DNA from: Hymenobacter duratus
GTDB lineage: Bacteria; Bacteroidota; Bacteroidia; Cytophagales; Hymenobacteraceae
Length of the DNA: 64,000 nt
Direction of reading: 5' to 3'
Assembly (NCBI RefSeq): GCF_014698995.1
Contig: NZ_JACWZZ010000001.1
Coordinates: 1,756,501-1,820,500, forward strand
Shown: positions 25,043 through 31,776 of the stretch, one piece after another
How the letters are laid out: each line of letters begins with the position of its first letter
Numbering within the stretch: the stretch's first letter is position 1
Notes under the pieces: model-generated
What the model saw: the letters and a program-made list of their open reading frames with translations, nothing else
Told to the model about the DNA's origin: nothing
The model's database searches: none
Position numbers and translations under genes: made by a program

Positions 25043-26107
25043 ATGCACGCACCCAAATTCGCGGCCTCCCGCTCTTTCCACCAAGAGCTGAAGCGCCGGA
25101 CCAATGCTTACTTTCAGGAAGTCGGTAAAGAAACCACCGGCGACTCGCGCCTGTTTGCCAAAGCCATTATCCTGACGGTGGCCTTCGTGGCGGTGTATCT
25201 GCACCTCGTGTTCCTGACGCCGCCCACGTGGCTGGCGCTGGCCGAATGCGCGCTGCTTGGCTTGTGTGGTTCGGCTATCGGCTTTAACGTCATGCACGAC
25301 GGCGCCCACGGCTCTTTCAGCAAAAAGCGCTGGGTCAATCAGTTCGCTTCGTTCACGCTGAACGTGCTGGGCGGCAGCAGCTTCATGTGGAACGTGAAGC
25401 ACAACCTGATTCACCACATGTACACCAACGTGGACGGCATCGACGACGACCTGGATGCGCAGCCCTGGCTGCGCCTGAGCTCCACGCAGCCGCGCCACCG
25501 TTTCCACCGGTTCCAGCACCTGTACTTCTGGTTCTTCTATGCCCTGCTGTTCATTGCCTGGGTGTTCTTCATGGATTACCAGAAGTATTTCAAAGGCAAA
25601 GTAGGCGAGATGCCCATCAAGAAAATGACGGCTACCGACCAGGGCGTATTCTGGGGCTTCAAGGTGCTGCACCTGTTCCTGTTTGTGGCGCTGCCCATCT
25701 ATACTACCGGCTTCGTGGCTTGGCTGATTGGCTTTATGGTGTTCACGACGGTAGTAGGCCTCACGATGAGCATCGTGTTCCAGCTGGCGCACACCGTTGA
25801 GCACACCGCCTTCCCGATGCCCGATGAAATCACCAACAAGTTGGAAGACGAGTGGGCCATCCACCAGATCAAGACGACGGCCAACTTCGCCACTGACAGC
25901 AAAGTCATTAGCTGGCTGGTAGGCGGCCTCAACTTCCAGGTCGAGCACCATCTGTTCCCCACCATTTCACACGTGCACTATCCGGCCCTGAACAAGATCA
26001 TCCGTCAGGCCTGCCAGGAGTTCGGCGTTGAGTACAATGAGTACCCCAAGATGCGCTACGCCGTAGCCTCCCACGTTGCGCATTTGCGCGAGTTAGGACG
26101 GGCGTAG
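25043..26107 (+). CDS. Fatty acid (acyl-CoA/acyl-lipid) desaturase
   Basis: The protein has 354 residues. The three histidine boxes of membrane di-iron desaturases are present: HDGAHGS (about residue 84), HNLIHHMYTN (about 120) and QVEHHLFPTISHVHYP (about 300). Two paired hydrophobic regions (about 40-80 and 165-250) span the membrane. The glutamine before the third box (NFQVEHH) is typical of front-end, linoleoyl-CoA-type desaturases. It inserts a double bond into membrane fatty acids. The ATG at 25043 fits the family start. It is followed by a clear terminator. Confidence 0.92.
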   Translation: MHAPKFAASRSFHQELKRRTNAYFQEVGKETTGDSRLFAKAIILTVAFVAVYLHLVFLTPPTWLALAECALLGLCGSAIGFNVMHDGAHGSFSKKRWVNQFASFTLNVLGGSSFMWNVKHNLIHHMYTNVDGIDDDLDAQPWLRLSSTQPRHRFHRFQHLYFWFFYALLFIAWVFFMDYQKYFKGKVGEMPIKKMTATDQGVFWGFKVLHLFLFVALPIYTTGFVAWLIGFMVFTTVVGLTMSIVFQLAHTVEHTAFPMPDEITNKLEDEWAIHQIKTTANFATDSKVISWLVGGLNFQVEHHLFPTISHVHYPALNKIIRQACQEFGVEYNEYPKMRYAVASHVAHLRELGRA

Positions 26108-26124
26108 AGTCAGTATTCTTCCTT

Positions 26125-26164
26125 AAAAAAAGAAGCCTCACATTTCTGTGAGGCTTCTTTTTTT
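26125..26164. terminator. Hairpin terminator after the desaturase gene
   Basis: AAAAAAAGAAGCCTCACA pairs with TGTGAGGCTTCTTTTTTT around a TTTC loop. The T-run overlaps the stop codon of the convergent lipoprotein gene on the other strand. Confidence 0.88.
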
Positions 26165-26837
26165 AACTGATCCAAGTGGCGTCACTGGAAATGACCTGCC
26201 ATTTACCATTCTGTTTTTCTATCCTATAAACCATTCCACCGCCGCATTCTCCTGGGCAATGAACAGCTGTATAGATGTAACCGGAAGAGAATGTTCTATT
26301 AAATATCACTCTGGATACCATTAGAACATGCCCGTTCTTTTTGATGGTTGCTCGAATTGCATTCCCGTCTTTATGAATGAAGCTGCGTTTCCTAAGCCTT
26401 AATTTTTCAACTAAAGCCGGGTGAACTATAGAGCTCTGTAACTGTAAGTCCCCATCATATTGCCTGCTATCCGACGCAATCGAAATAGCATTTTTTATTC
26501 CACTATAGCACTTGTGGTTCTCAAATCGGGATGACGGGAAAAATGGCAGTAATGAATCAGCAATGTATACTATGCTAGCAGTATATGTGTCATTAGCGTA
26601 AGCAGCCGAATCTGCCAGCCATTCATGTTTAGTTTTACCTATTTTGCGATAGATCATCAGCGACTTAAACGGCAGGCGAATCTCAAATGTAGGCTTACCA
26701 AAAACTGCATCAGATATATCCAATAAGGCCTGCAATTCTTGCTGCTGATAAAAGTCGAGCTTGGAAGCCTCTTTGACCTCGGCATGCCTGCACGAGTTGA
26801 CAAGAAGCAGAAAGGCTATCCATACCGTGATTTTCAT
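26163..26837 (-). CDS. Putative lipoprotein of low GC content, 224 residues
   Basis: The protein begins MKITVWIAFLLLVNSCRHAE, a lipoprotein-type signal. The rest has no recognised domain; a late motif is TAVHCPGECGGGMVYRIE and the protein ends GKWQVISSDATWIS, which recalls NTF2-like or lipocalin-like secreted proteins only loosely. The gene is visibly AT-richer than its neighbours (a sampled 60-base line near 26461 is close to 42 percent GC, while nearby genes are around 60 percent). Codon choice (many AAA, ATT, AAT) also differs. This suggests recent acquisition. It stands alone between the desaturase and rpsA. Confidence 0.78.
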   Translation of the reverse strand: MKITVWIAFLLLVNSCRHAEVKEASKLDFYQQQELQALLDISDAVFGKPTFEIRLPFKSLMIYRKIGKTKHEWLADSAAYANDTYTASIVYIADSLLPFFPSSRFENHKCYSGIKNAISIASDSRQYDGDLQLQSSIVHPALVEKLRLRKRSFIHKDGNAIRATIKKNGHVLMVSRVIFNRTFSSGYIYTAVHCPGECGGGMVYRIEKQNGKWQVISSDATWIS

Positions 26838-26898
26838 AGTATTTGTGAAGGTAGATAAGTAGCTGGTTAATACCCTCGCATTCCTCCTTCAAACTCCG

Positions 26899-26906
26899 TA
26901 TCTTTG
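26899..26906 (+). promoter_or_regulatory. rpsA promoter -7 element TATCTTTG
   Basis: It matches TAnnTTTG and implies a leader of about 100 bases. The leader holds a small CGCCA/TGGCG hairpin (26913-26924) and a longer-range CCGGCGC/GCGCCGG pair (26929-26935 with 26982-26988), which could support S1 autoregulation (inference). Confidence 0.5.
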
Positions 26907-27018
26907 CGCCCCCGCCAGGGTGGCGAGGCCGGCGCTTCGGGGCTGTGTATCAAACAAAAACGCGTTCCGGAGGCGGGCCCTGCGCCGGACGTGTACATGA
27001 GGGCCACTGCAATACAAC

Positions 27019-29109
27019 ATGGCAGAAGTAGTAGACAACTTCGACTGGGACAATGTCGGAGCCAACAGCTTCGGTGGTAACTATACCGCTGAGCAGCGCG
27101 CCGAAATGGAGCAGATGTACAGCGAAACGCTGACCACTGTCCAGGAGGAAGAAGTAATCAAAGGCACCGTGGTTGGTATCACCGACCGTGATGTAATCCT
27201 GAATATCGGCTTCAAATCCGATGGTCTGGTGCCCCTCTCCGAATTCCGCGACCTGACCGACCTCAAAGTTGGTGACGAGGTAGAGGTGTTCATCGAGGAC
27301 CAGGAAGATGCCAACGGCCAGCTCATCCTGAGCCGTAAGAAGGCAAAAATCAAGCAGGCCTGGAAAGCTATTTACGATGCTCTGGAGAACGATACCGTTC
27401 TGGAAGGTGTAGTAAAGCGCCGCACCAAAGGCGGTCTGATCATGGACCTGGACGGCGTAGAAGCCTTCCTGCCCGGCTCGCAGATCGACGTGAAGCCTAT
27501 CCGTGACTTCGACATCTATGTTGGTCGTCGCATGGAAGTGAAAGTGGTGAAAATCAACGCCGCTTTCGACAACGTAGTAGTTTCGCACAAAGTCCTGATC
27601 GAGAAAGACCTCGAGAAGCAGCGCGAAGCCATCCTCAACAACCTGGAGAAAGGCCAGATCCTGGAGGGCGTTATCAAGAACATGACCAACTTCGGCGTGT
27701 TCATCGACCTCGGTGGTGTAGACGGTTTGCTGCACATCACGGACATTTCGTGGGGCCGCATCGCTCACCCGAGCGAAGTACTGCAGCTCGACCAGAAGCT
27801 GAACATCGTAGTTCTGGACTTCGACGAAGCCAAGAAGCGTATCAGCCTCGGCCTGAAGCAGCTGACTCCTCACCCATGGGATTCGCTGGGCGCCGACATG
27901 GGCGTAGGCTCGAAAGTGAAAGGCCGTATCGTGAATGTTGCCGACTACGGCGCGTTCATGGAAATCATCCCCGGCGTAGAAGGCCTGATCCACGTTTCAG
28001 AAATGAGCTGGAGCCAGCACCTGCGCAACCCGCAGGACTTCATCAAGCAGGGCGACGTAGTGGAGGCTCAGATCCTGACTCTCGACCGCGAAGACCGCAA
28101 GATGAGCCTCGGCATCAAGCAGCTGAGCGAAGATCCATGGACCCGCGGCGACTTCGGCACGAAGTACGCTGTAGGTACCCAGCACAACGGTTTGGTGCGC
28201 AACCTGACCAACTTTGGCCTGTTCGTAGAACTGGAAGAGGGTGTTGACGGCCTCGTGCACGTGTCGGACCTGTCGTGGACCAAGAAAGTGAAGCATCCTT
28301 CGGAAGTCGTGAAAGTTGGCGACCGTCTGGACGTGGTAGTTCTCGAACTGGATGTAGCTAACCGCCGTCTGGCCCTGGGCCACAAGCAGCTGGAAGAAAA
28401 CCCATGGGATACGTTCCAGACGGTATTCACTCCCGGCTCGGTGCATAAGGCTTCCATCACGGAGAAAACCGACCGTGGCGCGGTGCTCGAACTGCCGTAC
28501 GGCATCGAAGGCTTCGCGTATCCTAAGTCGCTGGCCAAAGAAGATGGCTCGCAGGCTGAGAACGGCGAATCGCTGGACTTCCGCGTTATCGAATTCTCCA
28601 AGGATGACCGTCGCATCGTGCTGTCGCACAGCGCCGTGTACAACCAGCAGGCAGAAGAAGATAGCCGCGCTTCGAAGTTCACGAAGAAGAAGCCGGCCGG
28701 TGGTGCCGCTGCTGCACAAGGCGAAGGCAAACTGAGCGACCTGAAGAAGCCCGCAACGGCTGAGAAGTCGACCCTCGGTGACCTGGACGCTCTGTCGGCG
28801 CTGCGCGACAAGATGATGGGCAATGAGCGCCAGGCTGGCGAGCAGAAGCTGTCGTCGAAGGCCGCTCCGGCTGCTGAGGCCTCGGCCACGGAAGAAGCTC
28901 CGGCCGAAGGTGGCATCGTAGCTGCTGTAACCAGCGCTGCTTCGGCTGCCATCGACAAGGTCAAGGAGGTTGCTGGCGACGCTGTAGAAGCTGCTTCGCA
29001 CTCCGGCATCGTGGAGAAAGCCAAAGAAGTTGCCGGCGACGTGGTTGACAGCGTGAAAAACGCCCTGTCGAGCGACGAAGCCGACAAAAAAGACGAAGAG
29101 AAAGCCTAA
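27019..29109 (+). CDS. rpsA: 30S ribosomal protein S1
   Basis: The protein has 696 residues. Six S1 RNA-binding repeats begin near residues 43, 124, 210, 296, 386 and 472. The third to fifth are the most canonical (NFGVFIDLGGVDGLLHITD, GLIHVSEMSW, GLVHVSDLSW). S1 binds mRNA on the small subunit and helps initiation, which matters in a phylum with few Shine-Dalgarno sites. The last 150 residues (about 546-696) are an unusual Ala/Lys/Glu-rich tail with two similar amphipathic units (DKVKEVAGDAVEAA and EKAKEVAGDVVDSV). The usual six-repeat S1 is about 550-600 residues. A terminator follows. Confidence 0.96.
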   Translation: MAEVVDNFDWDNVGANSFGGNYTAEQRAEMEQMYSETLTTVQEEEVIKGTVVGITDRDVILNIGFKSDGLVPLSEFRDLTDLKVGDEVEVFIEDQEDANGQLILSRKKAKIKQAWKAIYDALENDTVLEGVVKRRTKGGLIMDLDGVEAFLPGSQIDVKPIRDFDIYVGRRMEVKVVKINAAFDNVVVSHKVLIEKDLEKQREAILNNLEKGQILEGVIKNMTNFGVFIDLGGVDGLLHITDISWGRIAHPSEVLQLDQKLNIVVLDFDEAKKRISLGLKQLTPHPWDSLGADMGVGSKVKGRIVNVADYGAFMEIIPGVEGLIHVSEMSWSQHLRNPQDFIKQGDVVEAQILTLDREDRKMSLGIKQLSEDPWTRGDFGTKYAVGTQHNGLVRNLTNFGLFVELEEGVDGLVHVSDLSWTKKVKHPSEVVKVGDRLDVVVLELDVANRRLALGHKQLEENPWDTFQTVFTPGSVHKASITEKTDRGAVLELPYGIEGFAYPKSLAKEDGSQAENGESLDFRVIEFSKDDRRIVLSHSAVYNQQAEEDSRASKFTKKKPAGGAAAAQGEGKLSDLKKPATAEKSTLGDLDALSALRDKMMGNERQAGEQKLSSKAAPAAEASATEEAPAEGGIVAAVTSAASAAIDKVKEVAGDAVEAASHSGIVEKAKEVAGDVVDSVKNALSSDEADKKDEEKA

Positions 29110-29134
29110 GCTTTAGCATTCGTTAGAGTACAGG

Positions 29135-29166
29135 AAGGCCCCGGCGCAAGTCGGGGCCTTTTTTGT
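29135..29166 (+). terminator. rpsA terminator
   Basis: AAGGCCCCG and CGGGGCCTT form a nine-base stem around an eight-base loop, followed by a run of T, 26 bases after the rpsA stop. Confidence 0.88.
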
Positions 29167-29273
29167 GCTTCTGTGGCCGGCCGCGCCAAGTGAGCCAGGG
29201 GCACAGGTCCGGAAATTTTTTCGCACTAGGCCAGCTACTTACCAGCTGTGGCGTGAAAAGCAGGCCTGTGGCA

Positions 29274-29304
29274 TTGGCAGAAGTCAGATTAAGCTGTATG
29301 TTTG
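29274..29304 (+). promoter_or_regulatory. tRNA-Cys promoter (TTGG ... TATGTTTG)
   Basis: TTGG at 29274 and TATGTTTG at 29297-29304 are 19-20 bases apart, matching the Bacteroidota -33/-7 pattern. The tRNA starts 17 bases after the -7 element. Confidence 0.65.
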
Positions 29305-29320
29305 CATCCTCAAAACCACT

Positions 29321-29391
29321 GGTGACGTGACCGAGTGGCTAGGTAGAGGTCTGCAAAACCTCCTACAGCGGTTCGAATCCGCTCGTCACCT
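29321..29391 (+). tRNA. tRNA-Cys (anticodon GCA)
   Basis: The acceptor arms GGTGACG and CGTCACC pair over seven bases. The anticodon arm is GAGGT-CTGCAAA-ACCTC with anticodon GCA. The T arm is AGCGG-TTCGAAT-CCGCT. The discriminator base is T. CCA is not encoded. Length is 71 bases, normal for tRNA-Cys. A promoter and a terminator frame it as a single-gene unit. Confidence 0.97.
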
Positions 29392-29400
29392 CTTCGAATG

Positions 29401-29440
29401 AAACGCCCCGCTGCAAGTGAAGACTTGCAGCGGGGCGTTT
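29401..29440 (+). terminator. tRNA-Cys terminator
   Basis: AAACGCCCCGCTGCAAG pairs perfectly with CTTGCAGCGGGGCGTTT around a six-base loop, ten bases after the tRNA. Confidence 0.85.
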
Positions 29441-29583
29441 GCTTTAGGGCCATTTTCGCGAGCCGGTACAAAGGAGGGTTATGAGGATCGAAAAAAAATG
29501 CCGAACCGGTCGTGGCTTGGGTAGCAGGCAAGACGTAGCAGGGTACTACCTTCGCCATTCAACCTTTTCTCCTTATTCTTTTC

Positions 29584-30045
29584 ATGTTAAAAAAGCTACG
29601 CTTCTGCCAGTTCGTTTATCTCACTTCCTTCAGCAGCCTGTTGCTGACTGGCTGCGGGGACAAGGATAAAGACGCCAAACCCAAAGAGCACGTTGTGGAA
29701 GTGAAATTTCAGGCTTCCGCTGTGCCCAGCAATTTCCTGGTCAACTTCTATGTGGAGGAAGATGAGGGCAAAGGGGCTACCACCACTTTCTTGGTGGCCG
29801 AAACCCCATCCAATGGGACGATGGCCGAAACACATACGGCCGAACTGGCTACCAGCACTAATGAGTCGATTGAGGCATATATTAGTCTTTCGCCGGTCAG
29901 TGGCTCATCGGCAATCGTGCCAGCTACTACCGTGAAGGCCGATATTGTGGTGGACGGTGCCGTAAAGCACACTATCACCATAAACAAGGATACTCCGGTT
30001 ACTTCCAGTGGACTCCGCGAGGTTTCCGCGTTGCACAAGCTCTGA
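29584..30045 (+). CDS. Putative lipoprotein, 153 residues
   Basis: The signal peptide ends in the lipobox LLTGCGDKDKD. The mature part (about 30-153) alternates hydrophobic and polar residues like a beta-sandwich (HVVEVKFQASAVPSNFLVN, TVKADIVVDGAVKHTITIN). No family is recognised. A TACCTTCG promoter-like element lies 30 bases upstream and a terminator directly follows, so it is a monocistronic unit. Confidence 0.8.
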   Translation: MLKKLRFCQFVYLTSFSSLLLTGCGDKDKDAKPKEHVVEVKFQASAVPSNFLVNFYVEEDEGKGATTTFLVAETPSNGTMAETHTAELATSTNESIEAYISLSPVSGSSAIVPATTVKADIVVDGAVKHTITINKDTPVTSSGLREVSALHKL

Positions 30046-30046
30046 T

Positions 30047-30078
30047 AAAAATCCCCGGCACTAACCGGGGATTTTTTT
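30047..30078 (+). terminator. Terminator after the 153-residue lipoprotein gene
   Basis: AAAAATCCCCGG pairs with CCGGGGATTTTT, followed by further T residues, directly after the stop codon. Confidence 0.88.
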
Positions 30079-30218
30079 GTAGTGGCTGGCCAAGAGCGAC
30101 CAGAAGTCCTTAGCTGGGGATATGCGGTTGCCTAGTTTCTGCGTATACCTCGTTCCGCCCGCCAAAACCGGGCAAAACGCGTGTACCCGATACTGTCATA
30201 CTACCGAATCAGAAACGC

Positions 30219-31034
30219 ATGAAATCAATACTGTACGGGTACCTGGTGGCGCTGACTATGGCGGTTACTCCACTAACGCATTGCCAGGCACAGGACACCC
30301 CCACGCCGACCGACACTCTCCGGAAGTTTGAGAATCCAGCGGGTGTTTCGGCGCCCGTGAAACAGCCGTGGTATAAGAGCAAAGTGGTGAAAGCTACCAT
30401 AGTGCCGGCAGTGCTTATTGGCTACGGGGCATATACTTTCAACGGGGGCGGATTCTATACCAACCAGCAGGCCAACCGCGACATACACAAGCTGTTCCCG
30501 ACCTACCGGACCCGGCTGGACGACATCCTGATTATTGCGCCGTATCTGGAGTTGGGGGCGGTGGCGCTGGCCGGAGTAGAAACGCGCAACGACCGAATCA
30601 ACGTAGGTCTGGTGGTGCTGAAAAGCGAGATATTCATGCTTACCACTGTGTTTGCGGTGAAGAACCTCACGCGCGAAACTCGCCCCGATGGCTCCGATAA
30701 CCTGTCGTTTCCATCGGGCCATACAGCTCAGGCATTCCTGGCGGCCAGCATCGTGCACAACGAGTTCCGCGACAAAAGCCAGTGGTACGGGGTAGGAGCA
30801 TACACTATTGCGACCAGCGTGGCGGCCCTGCGCATGATCAACAACAAGCACTGGCAGAGCGACGTGGTAGCTGGGGCCGGAATGGGCATTCTGTCGGCGC
30901 ACGTGGGCTACCTCACGCACCGCAACCGCTGGGGCCGCAAGCCACGGCTGCCGGAAGGCATGAGCTTCAACCCTACCTGGGTGCCGGGTCCCGGCGGCGG
31001 TATGGCCATGGGCATGGTCTGGCAGCTGCGTTAG
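30219..31034 (+). CDS. PAP2 family phosphatase (secreted or membrane-associated)
   Basis: The protein has 271 residues. A signal peptide (KSILYGYLVALTMAVTPLTHCQAQ) is followed by the phosphatidic acid phosphatase type 2 motifs: KNLTRETRPDG (KX6RP), SFPSGHTAQAF (PSGH) and RMINNKHWQSDV (RX5HX3D). The enzyme probably dephosphorylates a lipid phosphate such as phosphatidylglycerol phosphate or undecaprenyl diphosphate on the periplasmic side. It is rightward, with the EamA gene 45 bases downstream. Confidence 0.92.
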   Translation: MKSILYGYLVALTMAVTPLTHCQAQDTPTPTDTLRKFENPAGVSAPVKQPWYKSKVVKATIVPAVLIGYGAYTFNGGGFYTNQQANRDIHKLFPTYRTRLDDILIIAPYLELGAVALAGVETRNDRINVGLVVLKSEIFMLTTVFAVKNLTRETRPDGSDNLSFPSGHTAQAFLAASIVHNEFRDKSQWYGVGAYTIATSVAALRMINNKHWQSDVVAGAGMGILSAHVGYLTHRNRWGRKPRLPEGMSFNPTWVPGPGGGMAMGMVWQLR

Positions 31035-31079
31035 CCCGGTAATACTAGAAGTTCTGGCCTTTTGTCTTTCCGCGACGCT

Positions 31080-31496
31080 ATGTGGTGGCTGTACGCATTG
31101 CTCTCCGCCTTCTTCGCCGCCCTGACGGCCGTATTAGCTAAGGTCGGCATCAAGGGTGTCGACTCTAACCTGGCCACGGCTGTCCGCGCCGTTGTGATTC
31201 TGCTGCTAGCCTGGAGCATCGTGTATTTCCGGGGCGGCCTAGCAGAAATCCATACGCTCACGCACAATAACCTGCTTTTTCTAGTTCTGTCGGGGCTGGC
31301 TACGGGGCTGTCGTGGGTTTTCTATTTCCGGGCGCTGCAGCTCGGGCAGGTTTCGCAGGTGGCCCCGGTTGATAAGCTGAGTGTGGCGCTGGCCATTATA
31401 CTGTCCGTCGTATTTCTAGGCGAGAAGCTCACGTGGCAGACCGCGCTGGGAGCCGGGCTCATCATAGCAGGGTCGCTGGTGCTGGTCAGGGCATGA
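31080..31496 (+). CDS. EamA family (DMT-type) transporter, single-domain
   Basis: The protein has 138 residues and five hydrophobic segments (WWLYALLSAFFAALTAVLAK to ALGAGLIIAGSLVLVRA). It corresponds to one EamA repeat, half of a normal ten-segment transporter, so it would need to form a dimer. Short EamA proteins of this size are common. The substrate is unknown. An upstream in-frame TTG at 31062 is possible, but the ATG at 31080 fits the family start (MWWLYALLSA). Confidence 0.9.
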   Translation: MWWLYALLSAFFAALTAVLAKVGIKGVDSNLATAVRAVVILLLAWSIVYFRGGLAEIHTLTHNNLLFLVLSGLATGLSWVFYFRALQLGQVSQVAPVDKLSVALAIILSVVFLGEKLTWQTALGAGLIIAGSLVLVRA

Positions 31497-31776
31497 CGCG
31501 CACAGTATGCAGGGTTCTTCTGCTGCTGGGGTGCTGCCGCTATGGCCACCCAAACCGAATAGAAGCCGGAAAACTGCTTGAGTAAGCCGTTCGCCACATT
31601 TTTTATCTGGAGAGCTATCATCTTCTTCAAAATATAAATGCTTGAGCTTGTGAGCAAAGGGCAGAGCTGGGCCGCCAAAACGCAAAACAGGCGGCATGCT
31701 GGCTTTACAGGCTCAAATCCCTACATTTAACTCCGGCGTACAATCCGCTCGACTTAGTTTCCACTTCCTCCTCCAT

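Noticed and set aside
26997..27018. Short upstream reading frame overlapping the rpsA start
   Set aside because: An out-of-frame ATG exists at 26997, but there is no sign of conservation or of a regulatory peptide.
29321..29391. tRNA-Cys as an integration site of a genomic island
   Set aside because: No integrase, no direct repeat of the tRNA 3' end and no foreign block was found downstream.
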